A stretch of 32,963 nucleotides of DNA from Chara braunii (Eukaryota > Streptophyta > Charophyceae > Charales > Characeae). Where the stretch lies: contig BFEA01000120.1 in the NCBI GenBank assembly GCA_003427395.1, forward strand, positions 1,233,988-1,266,950. The letters are read 5' to 3'. Shown here piece after piece: positions 18,770 to 29,172 of this stretch (its first letter is position 1; the number at the start of each line of letters is the position of its first letter). The translations under genes were made by a program, and so were the position numbers. The notes under the pieces were generated by a model. That model was not told the DNA's origin. It saw nothing but the letters and a program-made list of their open reading frames with translations, and made no database searches.

Positions 18770-20546
18770 AGCGGAGGGAATCAGGGCACGAATAGGGATG
18801 GTGAACGAAATGAGGGATCAGCCAGGGATCAAAAGTCAGCCAAACTAGAAGGAACCCGAGAAGACAAAAAGGACGCCTCAATTGGAGAAAGCTCGGGGAA
18901 AGCTGGGGGTAGGAAAAGGGAACCTCAGGAAAACAGGGAAGGGGGAAACGATATGAGAACAAGCCCTCGGAACTCAGCAGGAGCCACCCCTAAAAAGACA
19001 AAAGTCTCGGATGCCAGTCGTAAATTGGCAGAGATAGAAAAGCAAACTGCAAAATTTAAGGCAAGGCTTATCGAGCAGATGATGGCCGAGGATGAAGAGG
19101 AACCCCAGGGGGCAGGGTCACGTGAGGGACGCAAGACCGGTCAGGACGAGGCTAGGTATGAGGGGAAGGATAATAGCCACAAAGGAACGCCTAGTAAGAA
19201 GGGGAAGGACAAGAACGACCCCCCGACGGAGGAGACGGAAAACGCTATGACCCCACCCGCCATCGATAGCAGCACTAGCAGACTGTCCGCCACGCCGAAA
19301 GTAACAGGGGCGAGTGACGGACTCTGGAACCTTAGGGAAAGAGTGCTAGGATGGTTCTCCGAAGATGGTCTCAAGAGGGTAGTCGCCACCCTCACCAGGA
19401 CACTAAACAATAACCAGGGGTATCTCGCAGATGCAAAGAAGAAACTCACATTCGATGGGGTCAACATTACAGAATTTCTAATAGACTATGAGAACCTAGC
19501 AGCCTTACTGAAATGGACGGAAGAGGAAAAGATGGAGCACCTAGGGCAGCACGTGTCGCGGGAAGGGACATTATGGCCATCGTCGCCTCCAGTGGATCCT
19601 GGAAAGAAACTAGGAATGGGACGATGAGGAAACACCTGAAGGCAGAGAAAATGACGACAGAGGCCGAATCAGCCGCAGTCCAAAGGAGAAACTATGCGAC
19701 TTACAACGATTTCCTAAGTGCCTTTACGTTAGTGGCGCTGCGAATTCCTGGAGTAACGGACCGCATAATGAGTAAATACTTCCTCAGGCAGTTAAGATTT
19801 TGTCAGCATACCAGCAGACCAGTAAGTTCGAATACACGAGAGATGTGGACGTCAGCACCGTAACAGACCTTGCGGAAAAGACAGTAGTCACCGAGATGCT
19901 AGCCCTGCTTAAGGAAGGGGAGGTTATAGATCTGACCGGGAAGACGGGGGATAAGGTCAAGAAGGGGATAGAGAGCCTGCATGAACGGGTGCACGGGGTT
20001 GACAACAAGATGGACATAATAGAAAATGCGTTGTTAGTGATGCAGGCGCAAGTGTCTAGACCCGCCCTCCCGCCCCAAGAGGCCGTGGTTCCGGCAACTG
20101 TAGCAAACCGGGGGTTTGGCAGGAGGGACCCGGCCAACGAACAATACAAGTATTGCATCATGATCGGGCATTTCGTACGGGCCTGTCCGAGACTCAATCA
20201 CGATATCGAGCGGCAGAGGTGCAGCAGGTCCCTCAAAGGCGAGATCCTCGGACCCAGGGGGGAGCGTGTCAATTGGAACTCGCCAGGAGGGATGCGGCGA
20301 GCCGTCATCCTCCTGAAAAACTTAGAGATAGCTGCCGTAGAAATAGAGCCGATAGCCGAGATTGTCTGGGACCAGCCAAGGGGACGGGGACCACAGGCCA
20401 ATTTTATCCTAGAAGGCAATAGCCAAGATAGGGTAAATATTACCACTCGTCGGGCCGGCGCAGAAAAAAAACTTATTCAAGATACAGTAACGGAAGAACT
20501 CGCAGGGACTAGCACGGGCCAGCAAGAGATCGAAGCCTGGGAGTAA
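18770..20546 (+). pseudogene. Element C: Gag, frameshifted
   Basis: The first frame (open from 18770, ATG at 18953, to 19627) has a charged N-terminus with a predicted helix (RKLAEIEKQTAKFKARLIEQ), then a capsid-like block FDGVNITEFLIDYENLAALL. Coding then moves to other frames: 19513-19863 holds RNYATYNDFLSAFTLVALRI, and the frame from about 19800 to 20546 holds FEYTRDVDVSTVTDL and a nucleocapsid segment. The zinc knuckle at 20145-20186 reads YKYCIMIGHFVRAC: the spacing is that of CX2CX4HX4C, but the first Cys is Tyr (TAC). The frame ends in TAA at 20544-20546, with homologous coding continuing in the same frame. Gag would form the particle and bind genomic RNA. At least two frameshifts make it a pseudogene. 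Confidence 0.75.
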
Positions 20547-21657
20547 GAGAAGGTCTATGGGAAGCCAAGGGAGGACGAACCGGTAGACAAGGCTACGGCG
20601 GCAAAGAAGAAGTTCATGTATCAAATTCCGATCCTCACTTCGCTTGAAATCGATGACACCTTGAGTAAGCTACTGGGTATTATGGTATCGGTGTCCTTTC
20701 AGACCATGCTGCAAGCCAGCCCGAGGCTGCTTAAAGGACTCAGGCAGTTGCTAACGCGTAAGCGCGTAGAGGTAGAGGAGGTCCCGGGACTGCAAGAGCA
20801 GGACACGGAAGAGGCCGAGACGTCGCAAGGAGTCTCCAACCTCCAAAGCATTCCAGGGGGCCTGGGAGATTTGAAGAAAGCCTTTGCGGACATCCGCCTA
20901 AGCCTACCGGATCGTGAAGGTGGCGAAGTCATGAGGGCGCCACCCGGGACAAAGCTTAGTTTTCATGCACTACCAGTTGGGAAACTTAAAATTCAAATCG
21001 GAACTCACCACACTGACGCGTTAGTGGACGGCGGAGCAGAAATCACCCTCATACGACGAGATTTTGCAACGGTCACGAGGTGCACGGTAAACAAGGAAGT
21101 AGCAGGGAGTATCCGGGGAGCTGGTGGCGAAATTTCTTTCACAGGGTATGTCACCATATGTGCAGTCAGGGCGGGAATCCGGGAATCCGGGAATCCATCT
21201 GGTCCTTTCAGCGGATGACCGTGATGGAAGAAATGGACCACGACGTAATACTCGGGAGACCGTGGTGTGCCAATGTGGAAATGATAGGAATGCATCTGCA
21301 CGACGACACATACATGGTAGACATAGAGGACCCAGTGACCGGCCGCGGAGAACTCCTCCGACTTCTTGGGACCGGAGGGGACCCCCCGAAGGGCAAATTG
21401 GCAACTTGGTCTCCAACATTCGAAGAAAGTGCGCGGAAGGGGGCATTCACACGGATGGAAGGCATGAGGGGAAGAGTAGAAATTATGATCGAGAAGGATT
21501 TTAGTAAAAAGGAATGGATCAAGATGGGTCTGCCCGTAAAGAAGAGGAGGCCAGAGGATGAGCCTTTGGGGTTATGGTGGCGGAAAATTAGTAGCAAGTT
21601 AAACTTGGGGCCAGCCTGCCCAAACCGAAGGAGGGTCATAACGAGACCCCCGAGCTA
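20547..21657 (+). pseudogene. Element C: pre-protease linker and aspartic protease
   Basis: The frame continues past the TAA at 20544-20546 through a linker containing IPILTSLEIDDTLSKLLG, then reaches the protease. Its active-site loop reads ALVDGGAEITLIRRDF (D at 21027-21029): D-G-G, not the usual D-T-G or D-S-G. The rest of the protease continues in another frame from about 21197, with DVILGRPWCANV as the conserved end block, then a charged connector to the RT (SKKEWIKMGLPVKKR, LGLWWRKISSKLNLG). The frame switch coincides with three tandem copies of GGGAATCC at 21173-21196. I cannot tell whether the D-G-G motif is a family variant or a mutation. Confidence 0.7.
21173..21196. repeat. GGGAATCC x3 microduplication within the protease
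   Basis: Three perfect tandem copies of an 8-bp word lie exactly where the protease reading moves from one frame to another. One extra 8-bp copy shifts the frame by two bases, which is the shift observed. Replication slippage is the simplest cause. Confidence 0.85.
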
Positions 21658-23125
21658 GCGCTCGAAATCCCAAACCTGTTGCAACTTGTTAAGGCAATCA
21701 GGTACCACAAAGTGGGGGTGAACCCGGCAGCGCTTTCCAAGTTTGAGGATGAGGTTCGAAAAGGCTACTGCCTGAATGGAAAAATAGTTAGCATTCAGCC
21801 CCGTATCATGAAAATAGCAAGGCCAATTCCGATCGTTCATTTTTTAGGAGAACGATCCCAGAAGGCAGTGTGCAAAAATACAAACCCGTAGGAAAGAAGG
21901 CCAAGTCGGTCTCGATCCTAGTAGAAATATCAAAGGAAGAGGTCATGGAAAAAGAGGAGGAGATCCTACGGGTTATAAGGGAGAGACGCGCAACGGAAGG
22001 GCATCGCATACCAGACGAGGTAGCAAATACCATGAAAATAGGAGTGGAAGGGTTCCTAACAGTGGAAGAAACTCAAATGATAAGAAAGGTGTGCCAGGAG
22101 TTTCATTTAGCTTTCACTTTCAACAATCATCAGAAAGGGTGATTGGACATAAAGCTAGTTCCCCCTGTCAGGATCCACACCGTACAGCACGAGTGTTGGA
22201 ATGATATAGGGTCCGCCTATGAGCTTGGGATAGCAGCGGAGGTCACCGACCTGCTTAGACCTAAGATACATTCTTTCGTGGTTGAACCCACCGCATCCCC
22301 CTATGCGAAAAAGTGGTTCGTGTTCAGGAAGCCCAATAAGATACTCAGGTGGATCCAGGACCTGCAGAAGCTCAATGTGGTAACAATTAGGGACGCAGGC
22401 TCGCTTCCACAGGCCGACTTGTTGGCAGAATCTCATGCGGGGCGGAGTATTTACTCCCTGGTAGTCTTGTACTCAGGATATGATCAGCTACCGCTCGATG
22501 CGAGGGATAGACCGTACACCGCAATGCACACCCCCGTAGGGCAGCTGCAGATGCAAGTGACCCCTATGGGCTTTACAAATGCAGTAGCAGAGGCGCAGAG
22601 AAGGATGCTCGTCGTCGCAGGGGATATGTTTCCGAAAAAGTGTGAACCGTATATAGATGATAATTTCGTAAAAGACGCAAGGTACAAGGACGAGACGGAG
22701 GTTGAGCCGGGCGTACGAAAGTTTGTTTGGGACCACCTGCAGGATATTAAGGACCTACTCCAACGCTTTCTTGTTTACAATATTACTGCAAGCGGTCCCA
22801 AGAGCATTCTGACCGTCCCGGAAGTAACCATACTGGGATTTCGTTGTGGAGCTTATGGGAGGAGACCCGACCCAGCAAAGACGGATAAGATCTCCCAGTG
22901 GCCGACATCCCTACGCACTACGACGGAAGTACGAGCCTTCTTAGGGGTGGTTGGGTTCTGGAGGATCTTCATCAAAGGATTCGCAAAGATAGCAGAGCCT
23001 ATCCGCGCAATGATTAGGGAAGGCGGCACTATGGATTGGACCGAGGATAGGGAAGCGGCAGCCCAGACCCTAAAAGATATCCTGTCATCCGATCAGGTCA
23101 CTCTAGCAGCACCCTGTTTCAATGA
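21658..23125 (+). pseudogene. Element C: reverse transcriptase
   Basis: Frames at 21679-21891 and 21870-22142 give the pre-RT region (RYHKVGVNPAALSKFEDEV, GHRIPDEVANTMKIGVEGF). The RT proper continues in frame after an in-frame TGA at 22140-22142 to 23141. Blocks are EPTASPYAKKWFVFRKPNK, LRWIQDLQKLNVVTIRDAGS, motif A SLVVLYSGYDQ, HTPVGQLQMQVTPMGFTNA, catalytic YIDD (22650-22661), VTILGFRCGAYGRRPD and thumb VRAFLGVVGFWRIFIKGFAK. In motif A the residue at the catalytic Asp position is Val (GTC at 22464-22466), which would abolish polymerase activity even without the stop. The TGA would derive from CGA by one transition. It is fused upstream to protease and downstream to RNase H by frameshift. 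Confidence 0.85.
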
Positions 23126-24019
23126 CGGTCTTTCATCTTAGAAATAGACGGGGGACCGCTTGCAGTTGGAGGAGTATTGATACAGAGAAGCGAGGAGGGC
23201 AAGAAAAGGTCAATCGGATTTGAAAGTAGGACCCTGAATTCGACAGAACGGCGGTACTCACAGTTCAAGAAGAAGGTCTTAGCAATTCTGCATTGTCTTA
23301 AAAACTTTCATGCATACCTGTTCGGAAGACGATTTATCCTAAGGATCGATCCCACCAACGTTGTCGGGGCCCTAAGGAACTACAAGCCTATAGACCCGAC
23401 CGTTGGCAGATGGATAAGCTTCATATGGCAATTCGACTATAAGGTCGAGCGAATTGCAGGGCTTCGAAATAGGGCAGATGGGCTGAGCAGGGTATGTATC
23501 ACGCCAGAAGGGGTAGAGGGCGCAGAACCAATTGACGCCTTCCTGGAATACGAAGGAGGGACCCTTGTTGTGGATCATGAGATGGCAGATCCAGCAACTA
23601 CAACAGGTCGGTTGCTGATTCAGACCTTGGAAAAGGGCGCACCTGCAATGGTTGCCGAACTCGGGGAAGGACCAGTCACCACGGTCAGGCGCAGAGAGGA
23701 AAAAGACTCGTGGGGAGCAGAAGTATGGGCTAGAGAGGAAGTGATGGCAATGACCGTCGAAGGGGGACGGGACGCCGTGATGACGTTGGCGGAAGCCTGG
23801 GCGCATAAGGAGTGTCACTACCTAGTCAACCTCACTCAGGGGGAGCGGGGTACGGATCAGAAGGAACATGAGTTCTTCCTCATACAGATGTATAAGGGCG
23901 TCTTCAAAGAAATCGGTCGGCTGCTTGTAGGGAACAAACAACCCACGGAAGTCAGTCCTAAGGCAAGGGAGGAAGTAGAAAAGTATGTCCTAAGAAATAG
24001 CCATCTGTTCAAGAAATAG
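23126..24019 (+). pseudogene. Element C: RNase H and RNase H-integrase linker
   Basis: The frame begins at 23126 with SFILEIDGGPLAVGGVLIQ, the first RNase H strand with its Asp (23147-23149). It continues through FESRTLNSTERRYSQFKKKVLAILHCL, LFGRRFILRIDPTNVVGAL and the end block VERIAGLRNRADGLSRV. In the second block the third Lys of KKK (23273-23275) stands where the family has the catalytic Glu, a GAG to AAG type change, so activity is doubtful. A linker of about 175 residues follows (EEKDSWGAEVWAREEV, KECHYLVNLTQG) and ends with a TAG at 24017-24019, with the integrase continuing in the same frame. The linker has no recognised domain, unlike the PHD finger at the same place in element B. 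Confidence 0.8.
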
Positions 24020-25150
24020 AAAGGGATGACACCTAGACCCGTCATTTGTGGGAGGTCTAGGCAGCTGGACGTAATTCAGGCAATGCATGATGGGTTAGCC
24101 GGAGGTCACCGGTCGTCTAAAGGAACACTTGCAAAGATCGTGCCCCTGTACTTTTGGCCGGGGATGGCAGACATGGTCGCAACGTATTGTCAAACATGTC
24201 TGATATGTCAAGAAAGGAGCGTCGTACGAGTTTACGAGCCCCTTAGACCCACCCGGGTGCTGGGACCCGAACACCTTGTTCACCTCGACCTTGCCGTTAT
24301 GCCTGTATCAACGGATGAGTTTAGATACATCTTAGATGCAAGGGATAATCTCAGTGGCTATGTAGAAGCCGTAGCCCTCAAGAAGAAGACAGGGAAAGCA
24401 GTGGCCGACTGGGTGGAAGATTTCTACCTAAGGCACCCCTTCGTGCGCAGGTTTATAGCAGACAATGGGACAAAATTTGTTAACCAGGAAGTGTTGAATG
24501 GGCTTAAGACATTGTGTGTACCGATCAAGATTACTGAGCCCTACCATCCTGAGGCAAATGCACCAATAGAAAGGGGTCACCGGACTTTGAAGAACACAAT
24601 CGCAAAGTTGGCAGCAGATAATATAGGAAGTTGGCCACGGTTTCTCAAGCAAGCATTCTTCGCAGCGAACATGACTCCAAAAAGAACAACGGGGTGTATT
24701 CCAGCATAACTCTGGTAAGGAAGGGAGATCGATTTTCCGATAGAAGCTTTGGTCCCTACCTGGTACAGGCTAGACGACGACCCACACTTGAGCACGAAAG
24801 AGTTAATCACCGCACGTTGTCAGCAGGTCGCCAGAAATGAGGAGGCACTCGAGAAAGTAGTCAATCGTGTGATGGACAACCGAATGAGGGATAAAGCAAG
24901 ATGGGACCAGATCAAGAACATTCAGAAGGAGCCCCTCCAGGTGGGGGAAAATGTGCTAGTTAGGAACTCGGCTCTTGAAAGCACATGGTCTGGGAAGCTG
25001 GGGAAAAAACTCAAAAGGCCTTACAGGATCGCTAAGCGGGTGGGACTAAACACATTTGAACTTGAGGATCTTGATGGTACTAGCATAAGAGGGTCATTTT
25101 CGGGACAGAGACTGGTCAGGTTTTTGAGTAGGGATCCGGTGGAACAGTGA
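24020..25150 (+). pseudogene. Element C: DDE integrase
   Basis: This is the integrase, read in frame from the TAG at 24017-24019. Counting from Met at 24026, the zinc module has H21-X6-H28 and C58-X2-C61. The core has D88 (HLDLAV), D146 (IADNGTKF) and E182 (ANAPIERGH), spacing D-35-E, all intact. Near 24705 the reading ends and resumes in a shifted frame (24749-25150) that carries TARCQQVARNEEALEKVVNR and the GPY/F-like KKLKRPYRIAKRVGLNTFEL segment, then a GSFSGQRLVRFL end. There is no chromodomain. The core domain is the best preserved enzyme of this element; the frameshift before the C-terminal domain and the stop upstream make it non-functional as it stands. Confidence 0.85.
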
Positions 25151-25343
25151 CTACAAGAGGCCCAGGACAGGGAAACTTGGGAACTGACAGTCTGAAAGGC
25201 AGGCACCTGGCTATAAGTTCTGGACCGCCTCCCTGCGGAAGTGATCATGACCACGGGGATTGTTCGTTTGTGTGTCTTGACTTTTGTGGAACGTGGGGAG
25301 ACTGCCTGGGCTGACTGTGACTGGGCCTGGGAGTACGGGACGG
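25151..25343. other. Spacer after the element C integrase
   Basis: This short non-coding interval is G-rich and has GGGACTGCCTGGGCTGACTG-like words, which lead into the tandem repeat at 25344. No polypurine tract or LTR start could be fixed. Confidence 0.4.
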
Positions 25344-25532
25344 TGTATTATAGTTTTTTTTGTGGGGTAACGCCGGGGACTGTCTACACGAGGTATTTTA
25401 TGTGCTAGGACAATGTACCATAGTTTTTGTTGGGTGATGTTGTGGACTGCCTACATGGGGCACCTATGTGTTGAGACAATGTGTCGAGGGTTCTAAGGGA
25501 TAACGGGGCTACCGACTATATGGGGGCAAGCA
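25344..25532. repeat. ~66-70 bp tandem repeat, two clear copies and a diverged third
   Basis: Copy one is 25344-25413 and copy two 25414-25479. Both start TGTA.TATAG or TGTA.CATAG plus a T run, contain GGACTG(T/C)CTACA and end GACAA. A third, more diverged copy starts at 25480 and contains CGACTATATGGGGG. The array lies between the integrase stop and the post-integrase frame. Confidence 0.7.
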
Positions 25533-25615
25533 AGAGTTCTAGGGAAGCCTCCAAAGCCGCAAATGGGAGTGCAAGGGAATGTGTGTGTATGAGGGGTACC
25601 GTGACTGTTATGTAT

Positions 25616-26289
25616 GAACAGGGTCAGGCAAGAAGAAGAAAGACAGCAAGAAAACAATAGAGTTTGGGAATGAAAATGACGACAATGCAATTAACAGGCC
25701 GGAAGAGGGACAGTCGTCAAGGCAAGCTGGAGAGTCAAGCTCCAAAAAAAGGAAGTTGTATGTGGGGTTCGATCACAACCTAGTTGTGAACAGGAGGGGG
25801 AGAAAGCAAGGGACCAGAGGACCGTCACCACTGAAGGAAGGGGAGCCAATAGAGTTGCCTTCAGACGGTGACCCTAGTAGTAAGGAAGAGGGGAACCCGG
25901 AGGAAGGACAACGACCGGGAGAGAATGAGCCGTTGAGTTCATTGACCTCACCGGCGACGAGGAGGAAGATGAGGTAACAACTCCCACAAGGGAAGAACGG
26001 GGAAGAGAGGAGTAGCCGAGTGAGAAAAACGACAAATGGATAGAAGAGTTCGGAGCTGAGTTCAACGATTGGTTTGATCAATGGGGCACTATCTTGCGAT
26101 ATCATTGGATTATGAGGGCAAGCGAAAAGTTGGGCAGGGGAGAGGATCTATCCCCAACAACCTTCTTCACAGAACGGACACTCCTCTAGTTCCAAGAAAT
26201 AAAGAGACAAATGGAGCAGGAAATGGAGGATCGCGCAAGGAGGGAGGCTCAACGCAGGCCACCTGGACGATAGAGGCACGACAACCGTA
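25616..26289 (+). pseudogene. Broken post-integrase reading frame of element C
   Basis: A frame open from 25616 to 25977 starts Lys-rich (GKKKKDSKK), contains a second basic cluster (SSSKKRKLYVGFD) and turns acidic. At about 25935 the homologous-looking continuation is in another frame, beginning EFIDLTGDEEEDEV. It runs to 26289 with three in-frame TAG stops (near 26013, 26188 and 26269) and segments WIEEFGAEFNDWFDQWG and a charged helix FQEIKRQMEQEMEDRARREA. I recognise no family. The layout suggests one protein of about 220 residues with nuclear-targeting basic clusters and a coiled-coil-like end, in the same orientation as element C. It could be an accessory ORF of the element or the Gag start of a further truncated copy. 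Confidence 0.4.
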
Positions 26290-27228
26290 ATAAGGAATAG
26301 CTAGGAGTTGGGAGGGTTTGGTCCCTGGGCAGTCAGAGCTGCCATTTTGGACTTCGCATTTGAACTCTTTTTGTGAATGCATCTTCTAAGCTCGAAGTGA
26401 CTAAGGACTGGATAGTCAGTGCTACTTTGTATGAGTGGTTGCTTCTTCAGGGAAAGGCAGGAGATCCTTTTTGCAAATTACAATAGAAATGTGAATGGTT
26501 GGGATGTCTAAGGGTAAGGAAAAAGGGAAAACAGAGGGACTTAGAAGAGACGAATCTGGAATGTGGTCTTTGCATTCGAACTCTGTCTCCTTGTTTTTTT
26601 AAGGACTGGAATGAAACTACTTTTTGGATCAAGGAAACTAGTAGAGGATGGGTGACCAGGGGTACTTTGTATAAGTACTCGCTCCGTTTGGGAAATATGA
26701 GCCTTTCGGTAGAAAGGTTTCGGTAGAAAGGAAGGGATTGGGGGTTGATTGACTTTGCCTCAAGGAAATGGACAGGGGCATGTGAACTCTTGAACGTTGA
26801 AAGAAACATTCATGGCGAAAGTTTTTCCTTTGAGTTATGAGTCGCTCCACGAGTCCTTGTGAGAGATTAGGGGACCTATGGGTAAAGAGGCACCCTCTCC
26901 CCTAGGAGCCTAATCCAACCTACCCCAGGCACTCCTAGAGCATTGAGAAGCATATGAGAAGTCAAAAAAGTGGCAGGGAAACATTGAAATGATCCAGCAA
27001 CCCTTGTAATGGTTGAACGGCCGGGCGAGCTAGTGCTGCTTGGGGCCGCGAGCCTCAACTTGAGTACTAGACGCTAAGTCGGATGTATGGATGATTGTGA
27101 GAACGACAAAAGACATGAGGAAAAGGAAGAAGCATGCGTAAAAACCTAAAGACGATGGCCGCCTTCTAACCCCCGAGACGAGATAGGATCCGTGTCCTCG
27201 AGGCCCACCCCCTCGGACACTAACATTG
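26290..27228. other. Non-coding repeat-like DNA, nothing recognised
   Basis: No frame here shows a domain. Two segments share the words CTTTGTAT(G/A)AGT followed by a GGGAAA end (about 26426-26455 and 26667-26697), and CGGTAGAAAGG is repeated back to back near 26708-26730. This may be the 3' LTR or untranslated region of element C, but no matching 5' copy was found. Confidence 0.4.
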
Positions 27229-27381
27229 CAATGGACAAGGATGACCATAATCAGGCTGCCCAACTGAAATGGATAAGGATGGTCCTAACCAGGCTGATCG
27301 ATTGCAATGGATAAGAATGGCCTAACCAGACTGTTCGACTTGGAAATGGAAAGAACGACCCTAACCAAGTTGTTCAGAATG
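27229..27381. repeat. 38-bp minisatellite, four copies
   Basis: Four adjacent units begin at 27229, 27267, 27305 and 27344 (38, 38, 39 and 38 bases). The consensus starts (C/A)AATGGATAAG and contains CCTAACCAG. Divergence between units is about 15-30% by eye. A partial fifth unit with CCCCTAACAAGG follows. Confidence 0.85.
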
Positions 27382-28616
27382 ACCCCTAACAAGGGTCATT
27401 CTTTGGAAATGGCACTGGGGTCCCCTTGCATGGCTGCTTGTGATGCACGAAACTGGAAGAGCGAAACTTTGGAAAAGAGATTGGAAGAGTTGAGCCTTGG
27501 AAAAGACATTGGAAGAGATATTGGACTCAGCCGTAGATGGGATATTGTATTGAGCATTGGACTGAGAATGAGCAATGGACGGAGATTGAGCCTGGGAATG
27601 AGGCCGAGCATCGAAATTGAATTGAGCATTGGAAAAGGCATTGCATAAACTGGGGACCCTAGGCAACTGGAAATGGACTTGGAAAGAGCCTTGAAATGAA
27701 ATTTCTCTTTTCTTCTAGTCTTTGGCCTCAGCAGGAGGGGGATATCGGCGCATGCACCGCGACCCCAAAGACCTCTATCTCCTTGAGGGAAAAAGTCTTA
27801 GCGCGACCTGTCTCTCTTGTAAGAGGATGAGGGTTAAAGGACTAAGGCACCCACCACTTGGATCGGTGCGGGACGTCCGGAACCACCTCCGACAATGAGC
27901 TCTAGTCGGGGAGTTTCAACTACGCCTCCTGTTGAACGCCTAAACGTCAAAGGGCGAGAGAGTCAAATGGGCAGGAAAGTCATTCTCATCTAGTTTATTT
28001 TGCTACTCTCCAACCACACGCCATGTCATAGAGGGGTGGCATGACCGTTTGGGTCGGACCACGGCTGCCCGCGCTAAGTTGGGCGGCACTGTCCAAGGGG
28101 AGAGACGGACGAGGTACCGGGTGGAGTTCGCCACCACCACGGAGCATTGACACTGCCAAACCGGAACATTACAAACATTTCGGGACTAGTTGCGAGGTCT
28201 TCGTAACTGCACTCGCGAAGTGATAGAGAGCCCCAACTCTCTTGAAAGGAAGAGGTCGGAATCTAGAAAATCACTACTCGGGAGGAACGATTCGCGAGGA
28301 ACACTCTTACGACTAGATGAGGCCCTGACATGCTTGGATTGGACCTACCTGACAGACGCGGGGAGGAACCTCAGTATTGGTGCTCGCCACGTAAGAGAAG
28401 AAAGTTCGGACCGAGTAGAAGGATGAGGCGTTATCCGCTGAGGAGGAACTGATCACTCTTCCTTTTGTGAAGCGGATGGGTTTGTGTCCTTGACTTGTGG
28501 TTGGTGGGCCAAAGGTCTCGTGCCTCCGAGTGAGGACCAGTCGCGCGATGGGGACATCGCGTTTTGAGTGGGGGGAAGGTGTGCCATCCACCAATGAATA
28601 CGCATGAAAATAAGAC
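27382..28616. other. Non-coding stretch with a degenerate ATTGGA repeat
   Basis: From about 27470 to 27640 the words TTGGAAAAG, GAGATTGGA and GAGCATTGGA recur at 10-25 base intervals, a degenerate short-period array that opens a 113-codon Glu/Leu/Arg frame of no credible function. The rest of the stretch to 28616 holds no recognised gene, RNA or terminal repeat. Confidence 0.45.
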
Positions 28617-28738
28617 TTGTAATTGATTTTGCATGGGCTTGGAAAAAAAGGGTCTGTCAAGATGGCCAGAACAAAAAAAAGGTCGTAGTTGACTTGCATA
28701 GGCCTGAGAAAAGGGGGTTTGGCAAGACACCAGCGCAG
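28617..28738. repeat. ~66-bp direct repeat, two copies
   Basis: The segments starting at 28617 and 28683 align over about 56 bases (TTGCATGGGCTTGGAAAAAAA against TTGCATAGGCCTGAGAAAA, then GG(T)CAAGA). The A-rich join suggests a decayed tandem array. Similar words recur less clearly to about 28960. Confidence 0.55.
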
Positions 28739-29172
28739 AAAGGACTTGAGCAAGTGACATGGTATTAACTAGAACTAGCACACTGAGAGTTCGCTGTATA
28801 ATCGGCTCGTATAAGCTTGAAAAGATGAGAAGTGGCTAAGGGGTGAACCAAGCATTTTACATGAAAAGTCAATTAAGTAAAGGGCAAAAAAAGGCAAGGG
28901 GTGATATGCATGCGGAATTGACAGGACCTGAGAAAGGCCGGGAGGAATGACCCGGAAAAAATGTATGTGGATTTGGCTATGTCTGAGTTTTCGGGGAGAG
29001 GAAAAATTGTACTGAAAATGTGTGAACGTCCTAAGAGTAATGAACGAGACGAAACCAAAAGGATTTCTGCTCGAGAATATTTTCTCAATGAAATGGGACG
29101 ATAGATTTGAGATTATGAATGCAGCCTTCAAGACATTGTCGAGAGCGAGAAATAACGTACCATGAAAACTAG
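28739..29172. other. Non-coding stretch, nothing recognised
   Basis: A purine-rich plus strand (AAG, GGAA words) without a domain-bearing frame. Minus-strand frames of about 70-118 codons are rich in Phe and Ser and reflect the base composition. Confidence 0.45.

Noticed and set aside
15630-25150. Right inverted-repeat arm as the 5' LTR of element C
   Set aside because: No primer-binding site follows its end, the gag start is over a kilobase away, and no direct-repeat copy lies after element C. Not fully excluded.
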